A stretch of DNA of 64,000 nt from Sphingobium herbicidovorans. Lineage in GTDB: Bacteria; Pseudomonadota; Alphaproteobacteria; Sphingomonadales; Sphingomonadaceae. The DNA lies in contig NZ_CP020539.1 of NCBI RefSeq assembly GCF_002080435.1, forward strand, positions 770,001-834,000, read 5' to 3'. Shown piece after piece: positions 44,848-53,017 of the stretch (the stretch's first letter is position 1; every line of letters starts with the position of its first letter). The notes beneath the pieces are model-generated. The model ran no database searches. It saw only the letters and a program-made list of their open reading frames with translations, and had not been told where the DNA came from. The translations under genes were made by a program, and so were the position numbers.

Positions 44848-47372
44848 CAATTAGCCTCCCGGTCGAGGCGGGCGACGGTCAGGAAATCTTCGGGCGACAC
44901 GCGGATCGCCGCGCCGGTCGGGCAGGCGCGCACGCATGCCGGGCCGCCGTCAATGCCGGAACACATGTCGCACTTGATCGCCTTTTTCGGCTTTTCGACG
45001 CCGGGCTTGGCGTTTTTGTAGCTCCATTTCTTCGATGGCTCGCCGGGGCCGGGACCAGCGCCGAAGAACATCCAGTTCAACAGGCTCGGCTTCTTGGGCG
45101 GCACGCTGTCCATGCGGATCACGCCATAGGGGCAGTTGCGCTGGCAATTGCCGCAACCGATGCAGGTTTCGTCGATGAACACTTCGCCGTCCGGGCCGCG
45201 ATGGATGGCGTTGGGCGGGCAGTCGGCCATGCAATGGGGATGTTCGCAATGGCGACAGCTGGTCGGCACATGGAGATGGGCGTAGGTGCGCCCGGCTTCC
45301 CGGTCGAGGCGGGACAGTCCTTCATGGCTGTCCGCGCACGCCTTTTCGCAATTGTCGCAGCCCACGCACAGATGCTCGTCGATCAGCAGAACGTCGGTCG
45401 CTTCGCCGATACCGTTGTCGATCAGGAACTTGGCCGTCTCCGAATACATGTCGACGACGGTCGAGAAGCTGTCCTTGCGGCTTTCGATGAAGGCGTTGAC
45501 GTCCTGCCGCGCGGCCATGTCGCGGCGCGCCCGCTCCAGCAACGCGGGCTTGGCGGCCATCAGCCGGGCGAAGGCGTCGCCGTTCAGCCTGATGACTTCG
45601 GACTTGACCGTCGCCTTGACCGTGGCGGTGCGCGGGCCGCCCGCGATCAGCGCCATTTCGCCGACATAGGAACCGGCGGGAAGGTAGGAGAGAAAGACGT
45701 TCTTGCCGCCGATCTTCTTTTCCACGATCATGGAGCCGACGCGGATCACATAGATGTCGGTGCCAATATCGCCTTCGTTCAGGATCGCCTCGCCCGCCTT
45801 CACCGTCCTGATTTCGGCGCTGTCGAGCACTTCGGCGAGGTCGGCGGGCGTCAGCCCTGAACCGAACATCTGGAGCAGTTGCCGCTCGGTCGAGATGCGG
45901 GTGATGGCGCGCTTGGCGGGCGGGTTGGAGGACATGAGCTTCAGCGCCGCCGTGCGCGACACTTCCACCATGATCGAGTCCGTGCCCGCGCGCACGGTGG
46001 AGCCACGGCGGCGCCCCGAGATGAGGCCGACTTCGCCGAAGATGGACCCGGCGTCGATGGCGACGTTGGTTTCCGGCGCGACCTCCACCAGCGCCTGCCC
46101 CTGCGCGATGCCGAACAGGGATGAGCCGGAGTCATGCTTTTCGAAGATGACGTCCCCGGCGCGATAGGCGCGCACTTCGCTGTCGAGCATGAATTCGCGC
46201 ATCTGGAGCGGGGACAGGCCCTCCAGGATGGAGACGTTGGTGCGCAGGAACTCCAGCCATTCCGCAACGCCGCGCTGTTCGGGCAGGGCGGCGAATTTGG
46301 CGGCCAGGATGGGTTCGTCGGCTGGCTTCAGGTCGCGATTGCCGTTGATATATTCGACAACGTCATAGCCCTGGTTCATGCAGTGCTTGATCAGCGGATA
46401 GCCCGCCAGCGCGCCGATGACGAAGATGCCGGGCGCGGTGCTTTCGAACACCGGCGACAGTTTCGGGAAGGCGAGGCGGTCGTTGCTGGTAAATTCGATG
46501 CCGCAGCCTTCGACGAAGCCGCGCGGCGGGGCGGACCCCATGCGGGCGATGATGCGGTCGCACTTCATCTTCACTTCGCCATCGCGGCTGTCGAGCGTGA
46601 TGAAGCCCGGCTCGATCTTTGCCGTGGTGCTTTCGGTCATGATGTTGAGGCGGCCTGCTTCGGCGGCTGCCATCAGCGCCTTGACGTTGGCGGGTTTCGC
46701 GCTGGCGAACTCGGTCGAGCGGTTGAGGATGGTGACGACATTGCCCTGCGCCTCGTCGGCGGCGAGGCCCATGGCGTTTTCGATGCCCGCGTCTCCGGTG
46801 CCCACGACGAAGATATGTTCGTCATTATATTCGGCGGGGTCGTCCAGCTGATACTGGACATGGGGCAAGTCCCCTCCGGGCACGCGCATCAGGTTGGGAT
46901 TGCCCTGCGTGCCGATCGCCATGATGACGGCGTCGGCGATGATCTCCCGCCCATCGGTCAGGGTGAGCCGGTAGGGGGGAGCGAGGCGCTGGATTTCCTT
47001 TGTGTCGGTGGTCCCGTCACGCTTGCGCTCGACGATCTTCTGGACGCTGCCGGGGATGGGGTCGCCGGTGCCGGTGATGGCTTTGACTTCGGCATTGTAG
47101 GCGACGTTGATGCCCTGTGCGGCGGCCTGCTCGTTCCAGCGATTGAGGATCGTTTCGCGCTTGCCAGCGTCGAAATCGAAGTCGGAACGCAGCACGAGCT
47201 GGCTGGGCGTCGCCATCACATGCTTGCCCTTTTGATATTTGAAGATCGTGTCGGACAGATGGTCCGTCTTTTCGATCAGCAGATGGGGAATCCCCAGCTG
47301 CGCCGCGCGTGCGGCCGCGCTCATCCCCGCCGGCCCCGACCCGACGATCGCGATACGCACGCGGTCAGTCAC
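44847..47372 (-). CDS. FAD oxidoreductase with two cyclic-nucleotide-binding domains and four [4Fe-4S] sites
   Basis: 841 aa, GTG start behind AGGGGGG. Residues 1-345 are a two-dinucleotide-binding flavoprotein (GSGPAG 11-16; VVGTGDAGIENA ~189-200; GIFVIGALAG ~315). CNB domain 1 (~390-495) has FGEVGL and a less canonical RRRGSTV. CNB domain 2 (~505-615) has a near-perfect phosphate-binding cassette GEMAL...PRTATV with Glu572 and Arg581. The C-terminus (660-820) has four Cys quartets (669/672/675/679, 706/709/714/718, 737/740/743/747, 801/804/813/817) of the HybA/DmsB kind. It is probably cytoplasmic, passing electrons between NAD(P)H and the adjacent cytochrome b under cyclic-nucleotide control. 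Direction and cofactor preference are unknown. Confidence 0.93.
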   Translation of the reverse strand: MTDRVRIAIVGSGPAGMSAAARAAQLGIPHLLIEKTDHLSDTIFKYQKGKHVMATPSQLVLRSDFDFDAGKRETILNRWNEQAAAQGINVAYNAEVKAITGTGDPIPGSVQKIVERKRDGTTDTKEIQRLAPPYRLTLTDGREIIADAVIMAIGTQGNPNLMRVPGGDLPHVQYQLDDPAEYNDEHIFVVGTGDAGIENAMGLAADEAQGNVVTILNRSTEFASAKPANVKALMAAAEAGRLNIMTESTTAKIEPGFITLDSRDGEVKMKCDRIIARMGSAPPRGFVEGCGIEFTSNDRLAFPKLSPVFESTAPGIFVIGALAGYPLIKHCMNQGYDVVEYINGNRDLKPADEPILAAKFAALPEQRGVAEWLEFLRTNVSILEGLSPLQMREFMLDSEVRAYRAGDVIFEKHDSGSSLFGIAQGQALVEVAPETNVAIDAGSIFGEVGLISGRRRGSTVRAGTDSIMVEVSRTAALKLMSSNPPAKRAITRISTERQLLQMFGSGLTPADLAEVLDSAEIRTVKAGEAILNEGDIGTDIYVIRVGSMIVEKKIGGKNVFLSYLPAGSYVGEMALIAGGPRTATVKATVKSEVIRLNGDAFARLMAAKPALLERARRDMAARQDVNAFIESRKDSFSTVVDMYSETAKFLIDNGIGEATDVLLIDEHLCVGCDNCEKACADSHEGLSRLDREAGRTYAHLHVPTSCRHCEHPHCMADCPPNAIHRGPDGEVFIDETCIGCGNCQRNCPYGVIRMDSVPPKKPSLLNWMFFGAGPGPGEPSKKWSYKNAKPGVEKPKKAIKCDMCSGIDGGPACVRACPTGAAIRVSPEDFLTVARLDREAN

Positions 47373-47492
47373 TTGAATTTCCCCCCTCTTGCGAGATCAC
47401 CCGCAGCCCCGGCCATGCCCCTGCCGTGTAATGGCCTGCGGATCAAGCCTTTGGGCACTCTATCAATTTCAGGAGGCGGCGCTAGAGAGCAG

Positions 47493-48464
47493 ATGGTGAC
47501 TGTTTTGGGGGATGATGTGGCGGCGAAGCTGAGCGTGGGACGGGTTGCGCTGGTCGGTGCGGCGGCGCTGGCGCTGGTGTCGGTGGGCTATAATGTCTGG
47601 CGCGACCGGCCGGAAAAGAAGGAAGCGTCCGCCCCCTTCGCCCCCGCCGCGCAGCAGCCGTCCGATCCCGAAGCTGTCATCCGTGGCTTGCAGGACCGGG
47701 TGGGCGCCAATCCCGACGACGCCGAAGGATGGCAGATGCTGGGTTGGGCCTATTTCGAGAATGGGCGCCATGCCGATGCGGTGCGGGCCTATCGCCGCGC
47801 GGTGAAGCTGGCCCCGGACAATGCGACATTCTGGTCATCGCTGGGCGAAGCGGTGGTGATGGCGAGCGAGCGTGACCCGATGCCCAGGGAAGCGGCCGAG
47901 GCGTTCGACAGGGCGGTCAAGATCGACCCCAAGGAACCGCGCGCCCGCTATTTCCAGGCGGTGCGCAAGGATCTGGCGCAGGACCATGAAGGCGCGATCC
48001 GCGATTGGCTGGCGCTGCTGGCCGACACGCCGCCGGGCGCGCCGTGGGAAGCGGACCTGCGGCGCACGATCGAGCAGGTGGGGAAGATCAACGGCATCGA
48101 TGTGAAGGACCGGCTGGCCGCGGTAAAGCCCGCCGCGCCGCATCCTTCGATGGGGTCGCCGCTAGGGGGATCGGTCGCGACGGCGGCCATTCCGGGGCCG
48201 AGCCGGGAACAGATGCAGGCGGCGGCGCAGCTTCCCAAGGGGCAGCAGGACGCGATGATCGAGGGAATGGTGTCGGGGCTGGAAGCGAAGCTGAAGGCCA
48301 ATCCGGCCAATGTCGATGGCTGGATCATGCTGATGCGCAGCCGCATGACGCTGGGTGAAACGGCCAAGGCGCAAGCGGCGCTGGAAGCTGCGCGCAAGGC
48401 CAATCCGGGGCAGAGCGCAAGGTTGCGGGATGAGGCGCGGGTGTTGGGGGTGCCGGGGGCCTGA
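47493..48464 (+). CDS. TPR protein, CcmI/CycH-like cytochrome c biogenesis factor
   Basis: 323 aa from ATG 47493; the frame stays open upstream to 46134 but that part overlaps the oxidoreductase antisense. A TM segment (RVALVGAAALALVSVGYNVW, about 13-32) anchors periplasmic TPRs (DPEAVIRGLQDRVGANPDDAEGWQMLGWAYFENGRHADAVRAYRRAVKLAPD) and a second TPR-like block near the C-terminus. This is the layout of the periplasmic half of CcmI, which presents apocytochrome c for haem ligation. Divergent from the cytochrome operon across 120 bp, it may serve maturation of the 25 c haems encoded nearby. Confidence 0.78.
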   Translation: MVTVLGDDVAAKLSVGRVALVGAAALALVSVGYNVWRDRPEKKEASAPFAPAAQQPSDPEAVIRGLQDRVGANPDDAEGWQMLGWAYFENGRHADAVRAYRRAVKLAPDNATFWSSLGEAVVMASERDPMPREAAEAFDRAVKIDPKEPRARYFQAVRKDLAQDHEGAIRDWLALLADTPPGAPWEADLRRTIEQVGKINGIDVKDRLAAVKPAAPHPSMGSPLGGSVATAAIPGPSREQMQAAAQLPKGQQDAMIEGMVSGLEAKLKANPANVDGWIMLMRSRMTLGETAKAQAALEAARKANPGQSARLRDEARVLGVPGA

Positions 48465-48486
48465 TCGTGGCGCGCGTGGGTGCGCG

Positions 48487-48669
48487 TCCTTCGACAAGCT
48501 CAGGACGAACGGATGTTGTATAAGACATGGGCAGCTATGAAGGCCATCGGCAAACCCGAACCCGGCGGAAAGGCGCCTACAACTACCCCCGTTCGTCCTG
48601 AGCCTGTCGAAGGACGCACATGGACCCCTTCCCGCTTCATCGGTCCTTACGACAAGCTCAGGACAACGG
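48487..48669. repeat. REP-like repeats, three copies
   Basis: CCTTCGACAAGCTCAGGACGAACGG-type units occur at 48487-48512 (forward), 48589-48615 (inverted) and 48644-48669 (forward, two changes). The first two can pair as a large hairpin. Such units are widespread in sphingomonad intergenic DNA. They fill most of the 277-bp gap after the CcmI-like gene and may limit transcription between clusters. Confidence 0.7.
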
Positions 48670-48741
48670 GGGTGACGGGGCGCCTGAGAATGGAGGCGGA
48701 GCGGCTGCACGGAACACCGGCAACCTTCGCCCGTTGCATCC

Positions 48742-49518
48742 ATGATGACCGCAGACCCCGCAATCTTCGACCCGCCGCCGGACTCCGTGGCCTTCTATAC
48801 CGAAAGCCTTCAGCATCTGGTTGAATCGGGCATTCCGTTCATGCTTTCGGGCACCTATGCGCTGGGTTGCCATACCGGGATCGTGCGGCCGACCAAGGAT
48901 TTGGACGTTTTCTGCAAGGCGGGCGATGCGCCGCGCATCCTGTCCTACTTCATGCATCTGGGGCATGATGTCGAGTTTGAGGATGAGCGGTGGATCGGCA
49001 AGGTCTGGCGGGGAAACAACTTCTTCGATGTGATCTACAATATCTCATCGGCCAGCGTGCCGGTGACGGAGGAATGGTTTCGCGACGCGGTCTATGCCGA
49101 AGTCTATGGCATCGATGTCAGGATCACGCCGCCCACAGAGTTCATCCTGTCCAAGATCTTCATCCAGGATCGCTATCGCTATGACGGCGCGGATGTCGTC
49201 CACATGATCCTGAAACAACATAAGCGGATCAACTGGCAATGGCTGCTCGATTCGATGGAATTGCACTGGGAACTGTTGCTGATCCACCTGCTCAATTTCC
49301 GTTTCATCTATCCGACCGAGCGGCATTGCGTGCCCTTGTGGCTGTTTGAGGAGCTGCTGGGGCGGTTGCAGACGCGCGCCGAGCTGCCGGTGCCCAATAT
49401 CCGGGTGTGCCGGGGAAGGCTGCTGTCCCCGCGCGACTATCTGATCGACATTACCGAATGGGGCTTTGCCGATGTCGTCGGCAAGGGCCTTGAGGAGAGC
49501 CATGACCGCAACAAATGA
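48742..49518 (+). CDS. Nucleotidyltransferase-fold protein
   Basis: 258 aa; ATGs at 48742 and 48745 are both possible and no strong Shine-Dalgarno is seen. The N-terminus has MLSGTYALGCHTGIVRPTKDLDVFC (about 34-58), which fits the nucleotidyltransferase fold as in AbiEii-like or hypothetical NTases: Gly-Ser/Thr turn, then a DLDVF carboxylate pair. The downstream beta strand (NNFFDVIYNIS) supplies a further Asp. The rest is helical and uncharacterised. It overlaps the following phosphoesterase by 17 nt, so the two are made together. Whether it modifies a nucleotide, RNA or protein is unknown. Confidence 0.75.
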   Translation: MMTADPAIFDPPPDSVAFYTESLQHLVESGIPFMLSGTYALGCHTGIVRPTKDLDVFCKAGDAPRILSYFMHLGHDVEFEDERWIGKVWRGNNFFDVIYNISSASVPVTEEWFRDAVYAEVYGIDVRITPPTEFILSKIFIQDRYRYDGADVVHMILKQHKRINWQWLLDSMELHWELLLIHLLNFRFIYPTERHCVPLWLFEELLGRLQTRAELPVPNIRVCRGRLLSPRDYLIDITEWGFADVVGKGLEESHDRNK

Positions 49519-50245
49519 ACCCGCACGGCATGAAGGGCTGACGCTCGCCGCCATTGGCGACCTGCACGTTACCGATACGTCCGAGCATCGCTACCGCGCG
49601 ATGTTCGAGGAGATTTCGGAAAAGGCCGACATATTGGCGCTATGCGGCGACCTGACCAATTTCGGCAAGACGCGCGAGGCGGAGATATTGGCCGAAGACT
49701 TGCGCGCCTGCACCATTCCCACGGTCGCGGTGCTGGGCAACCATGATTATGAATGCGGCCAGCCCGAGGAGGTCGCGCGCATCCTGCATGGCGCGGGCGT
49801 CACGGTGCTGGACGACCAGGCGGTCGAAATCAAAGGCGTCGGCTTTGCCGGGGTGAAGGGCTTTGTCGGCGGGTTCGGCCGTGGCGAACTGGGCGCGTTC
49901 GGCGAGAAGGGGATCAAGAGCTTCGTCGAGGAAGCGATCAACGAGGCGCGCAAGCTGGAAAATGCGCTGCGGTCGCTGCGGACGGATCGATGCGTTGCGG
50001 TGCTGCATTATGCGCCTGTGGTCGACACGGTCGCAGGGGAGCCGCCAGAGATATACCCCTTCCTGGGTTCATCCCGGCTGGCCGAGGCGATCGACCGGTT
50101 CGACAATGTGCGCTTTGCCGTTCATGGCCATGCCCATCGCGGCGCTTTTGAAGGGCGGACGCCGCGCGGCGTGCCGGTCTATAACTGCGCGCAATTCGTC
50201 GTGTCGGAAAAATTCGACCGGCCCTATGCGCTGATCGCTCTTTAG
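49502..50245 (+). CDS. Metallophosphoesterase paired with the nucleotidyltransferase
   Basis: 247 aa from ATG 49502 behind GAGGAGAGCC. Calcineurin-like motifs: IGDLHV, LCGDLTNFG, LGNHDYE, LHYAPV and HGHAHRG. The C-terminus ends in a short core strand, so it is a stand-alone enzyme without export signal. Gene overlap with a nucleotidyltransferase suggests opposing activities on one molecule or a shared product, but the substrate is not visible. It differs from the CpdA-like enzyme at 41280 in length and in the spacing between motifs. Confidence 0.85.
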   Translation: MTATNEPARHEGLTLAAIGDLHVTDTSEHRYRAMFEEISEKADILALCGDLTNFGKTREAEILAEDLRACTIPTVAVLGNHDYECGQPEEVARILHGAGVTVLDDQAVEIKGVGFAGVKGFVGGFGRGELGAFGEKGIKSFVEEAINEARKLENALRSLRTDRCVAVLHYAPVVDTVAGEPPEIYPFLGSSRLAEAIDRFDNVRFAVHGHAHRGAFEGRTPRGVPVYNCAQFVVSEKFDRPYALIAL

Positions 50246-50408
50246 GCAGGTTCCGCCGATCTGGTGACGATTGTCGCTTGGCGGGGCCGGGGAATCGGGC
50301 GGAAGCCTCCGTTCCGGTCCTTGTTCGGGGGTAAATGGCAAGGGGATTGCTCTACGCCCTATAGCTTCGAAACGCCGTATCCTGCGGCGCGGGGCGGCAT
50401 TGGGGCAG

Positions 50409-52088
50409 ATGATTTTCGACAAGGCTTTGGCGGGGCTGAAGGCGGCCATGGCGGCGGCGGGGCTGCTGCTGACCATCGCGCCTGCGCCCGTGTCGGCGCA
50501 AATGGCGGGACCGGGGGAGGCGGCCTCCGCGCCGGTGATCGACCGCGAGCGTCCCGACCGCGTAACGCCCAGCATCGCGCCCGCTTCCCCGGCGACGGCA
50601 CCATCACCGCCCCCGACCGTCGAGCCAGTCGGCGAGCCTGCCGCCGCCATCGCGCTGACGCGGGTGCATTATATGGGCGCGTCGCTTCCTGCCGCGCTGC
50701 TCGACCGGGCGGTTGCGCCGTTGATCGGCCGCCCGCTGACGCGCGAAACATTGCAGGCCGTCGCCAAGGCGGTGGGTGACGCCTATGCCCGCAGCGACAT
50801 CGCCTTTTATGCGGTGTCCATCCCCGCGCAGGTCCCGGCGGGTGGGCAGCTGATCGTCCGGGTCGTGGAAGGACGCGTGACGAATTATCAGCTGGCGGGC
50901 CTGTCCCCCAGCATGCCCGTGCGCCTGATCGACGCGCAGATGCGGCGGGTGATGCGCGACACGCCGCTGCGCAAGTCGGTGCTGCAACGGGCGCTGGCGC
51001 TGTTGCGCGACATTCCGGGGCAGAGCGTCGACGCGCGCGTGCGGCAAAGCGGCGGGGAAGGCGAGCTGGTGCTGGACCTGATCGTCAAGCGCAAGCAGGT
51101 GCAGATCGGCCTGCTGATCGACAATAGCGGCGTCAGCAATGTGATTGACGGCGTCCAGGCGCAATTGTCTGTGACGGCCAACGGGGTGCTGCGGGAAGGG
51201 GACAGCACGAAAGTCGCGGGCTACCTGCCCTTCTATCCCGACCGCTATCAATTTTATTCGCTGGCCCACAGCACGCCGATTGGCGGCAACGGCACGACGC
51301 TGTCGGCCAACATCGCCCATATGGACAGCCGCCTGCGCAATCAGCCGATCGAGGGCGAGGCGACGCTGGCCGGAGTGACGGTCACCCATGCCGTCATCCG
51401 TAACAATCGCACCAACCTGTCCGTGAACGCGTCACTCGATGGCATCGATAGCAGCAATTATTTCCTCGATGTGCGCTTTGGCGACTATCGATCGCGCGCG
51501 GTGCGGCTGGGCGCGTCATGGTCGCAGTCCGATCAGCGGCAGGGCCATGCGCTGTCGGCGGTGGTGAGCCGAGGTGTCGATATATTGGGCGCGCGCGCCT
51601 TTACCGGCTTTTCGGAAAAGGCCTTTACCAAGGTCAACATGCAAGCCGTTGCGATACGCGCGCTGTCGAAGCGCGTGTCGCTGAAAGTGACGGCGAAGGG
51701 GCAATATTCGGCAGACAAGCTGCCCGTGACCGAGCGTTTCTCGCTTGGCGGGCGCGGGGCTGGCATGGCGTTCCGGGTCGGCGCGCGCACGGCGGAGCAG
51801 GCGCTGGCGGGAAGCGCGGAGCTTAGCTGGACCCCGATACGTGCGCCGCCTCTTCAGAACAGCGCCCTGTTCGCCTATGTCGATGGCGCGGTCGCGCATG
51901 GCGTTGCGCGGCCATTTTACCGGCTGCCCGCGGAGGATCTGTCGCTCGCATCGGCAGGTGGCGGCATACGTGTGGGGATTGGCGCCAAATGGCGCCTGAG
52001 CGCGGAGGTCGCCGTGCCCGTCAAGCGCATCGACAGTCGCGATTCCCGCAAGGCGCGCTTCTTTTTCGGGATTGGGCGCGCCTTCTGA
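50409..52088 (+). CDS. Second TpsB-like (ShlB/FhaC family) outer-membrane transporter
   Basis: 559 aa from ATG 50409; a frame to 50271 adds no recognisable sequence. Signal peptide (AAMAAAGLLLTIAPAPVSAQ, about 11-30), a Pro/Ala-rich stretch, POTRA-type domain(s) (ALTRVHYMGASLPAALLDRAV; GGQLIVRVVEGRVTNYQL) and a C-terminal barrel ending FFFGIGRAF. No TpsA gene with a haemagglutinin domain lies beside it. The nearest exported proteins are the collagen-like lipoprotein and the autotransporter barrel. It may export a distant TpsA or a different class of cargo. Confidence 0.88.
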   Translation: MIFDKALAGLKAAMAAAGLLLTIAPAPVSAQMAGPGEAASAPVIDRERPDRVTPSIAPASPATAPSPPPTVEPVGEPAAAIALTRVHYMGASLPAALLDRAVAPLIGRPLTRETLQAVAKAVGDAYARSDIAFYAVSIPAQVPAGGQLIVRVVEGRVTNYQLAGLSPSMPVRLIDAQMRRVMRDTPLRKSVLQRALALLRDIPGQSVDARVRQSGGEGELVLDLIVKRKQVQIGLLIDNSGVSNVIDGVQAQLSVTANGVLREGDSTKVAGYLPFYPDRYQFYSLAHSTPIGGNGTTLSANIAHMDSRLRNQPIEGEATLAGVTVTHAVIRNNRTNLSVNASLDGIDSSNYFLDVRFGDYRSRAVRLGASWSQSDQRQGHALSAVVSRGVDILGARAFTGFSEKAFTKVNMQAVAIRALSKRVSLKVTAKGQYSADKLPVTERFSLGGRGAGMAFRVGARTAEQALAGSAELSWTPIRAPPLQNSALFAYVDGAVAHGVARPFYRLPAEDLSLASAGGGIRVGIGAKWRLSAEVAVPVKRIDSRDSRKARFFFGIGRAF

Positions 52089-52095
52089 CCCCAAT

Positions 52096-52111
52096 TTTGC
52101 GTGCACGCAAA
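52096..52111. promoter_or_regulatory. Palindromic operator-like element, copy 1
   Basis: Perfect 16-bp palindrome TTTGCGTGCACGCAAA in the 37-bp gap between the TpsB-like stop and the oxygenase start. The same core recurs as an 18-bp palindrome at 55824 and a half-site at 52957, all in upstream positions. Zero loop and repetition indicate a protein-binding site rather than a terminator. Confidence 0.7.
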
Positions 52112-52125
52112 GGAAAGCCAAAGCG

Positions 52126-52686
52126 ATGAACAATGTGTGGGAGGTCTGGCCATCGGCGCTGACCGCCGTGGAATGCGACGCGATCATCAAGCGCGCGGAA
52201 TTTTACGCTGACCAATCGGCGACGGTCGGATTCGAAGCGAGCAGCCGCAGCGACGAAGCCTATCGCTCGTCCCTTATCCGCTGGTTCGACCCCTTGCGCG
52301 AAAGGGACATTGTCGAGCGCGTGATGCAATTCGTCCATGCGTCGAACCGGACCAATTTCGGCATCGACATCGTCGCGCCCTATGAGGTGCAGTTCACCGA
52401 ATATCACGGGACGCAGCAGGGCAAATATGACTGGCATCAGGATGTATGGCTGGAATCATCGCGCCCGTTCGACCGCAAGCTGTCGGTCGTCGTGCAGCTT
52501 TCCGATCCGGAGGATTATGAGGGCGGCGCGTTCGAATTTTTCTGCGTGGCGCAGCCGGGCGCGACCTTCGCTCCGCGTGGCAGCCTGCTGATCTTCCCGT
52601 CCTTTCTGCAACATCGCGTGCTGCCGGTGACCAGGGGGTTGCGCAGAAGTCTGGTGACATGGGTGGAAGGCCCGCGCTGGCGGTAG
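52126..52686 (+). CDS. 2-oxoglutarate/Fe(II) oxygenase, PKHD/prolyl-hydroxylase type
   Basis: 186 aa. The double-stranded beta-helix residues are present: iron ligands His and Asp in YDWHQDVW, distal His in FLQHRVLPV, and the 2-oxoglutarate-binding Arg in GLRRSLVTW. This matches the PKHD-type family related to prolyl 4-hydroxylases. Substrates of such bacterial enzymes are mostly unknown. The next gene encodes a lipoprotein with about 33 Gly-Pro-X triplets, so hydroxylation of its prolines before export is an attractive possibility. The enzyme itself has no signal peptide. Its start follows a palindrome at 52096 and GGAAAGCCAAAGCG. Confidence 0.88.
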   Translation: MNNVWEVWPSALTAVECDAIIKRAEFYADQSATVGFEASSRSDEAYRSSLIRWFDPLRERDIVERVMQFVHASNRTNFGIDIVAPYEVQFTEYHGTQQGKYDWHQDVWLESSRPFDRKLSVVVQLSDPEDYEGGAFEFFCVAQPGATFAPRGSLLIFPSFLQHRVLPVTRGLRRSLVTWVEGPRWR

Positions 52687-53017
52687 TCAGGGGGTGGCCC
52701 ATGGGCCTGCCGTTGACAGGATAAGATGTAACCGTTCTGGATTGTTATCCCAACCGGCCTTGCGCGAGCGGGTTTCCGGAAATGCCGGGTGGGTAGAGCG
52801 AGATTTCCGGGGAAAAGTCAGTCAATTTCGTGATATTGCCCCATGCTGCTGGCTTTTGCGTATCCTGACCAGCGTTTCCCGGATGCGGATTTGACCCGGG
52901 AACGCCTATATCCACCGATATAACCGGATCGGCTATTTTAGAACGCGCCGTAAGGATTTTGCGTGCTTAGCCTTGTGCCATTGCGAGCTGTTCGCAGTGA
53001 AACAGGGAGGTTCCTCA
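52687..53017. other. 331-bp intergenic region upstream of the collagen-like gene
   Basis: No gene. It contains GCGTTTCCCGG (52872-52882) roughly mirrored by CCCGGGAACGC (52895-52905), a TTTCCGGAAA palindrome near 52775, and the half-site TTTTGCGTGC at 52957-52966. The length and dyads suggest a regulated promoter for the lipoprotein gene; I could not assign -35/-10 boxes with confidence. Confidence 0.5.
52957..52966 (+). promoter_or_regulatory. Half-site of the TTTTGCGTGC palindrome
   Basis: TTTTGCGTGC is identical to the left half of the 18-bp palindrome at 55824, followed here by TTAG instead of ACGC. It lies 51 bp before the collagen-like gene start. Confidence 0.4.

Noticed and set aside
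46134..47492. In-frame upstream extension of the CcmI-like gene
   Set aside because: The extra 453 residues lie antisense to the oxidoreductase and have no domain; the ATG at 47493 starts directly before the membrane anchor.
52765..52820. TTTCCGG...GGGGAAA sequences resembling the parS palindrome near the collagen-like gene
   Set aside because: They lack two central bases and the flanking GTT/AAC of the consensus, so they do not qualify as parS.
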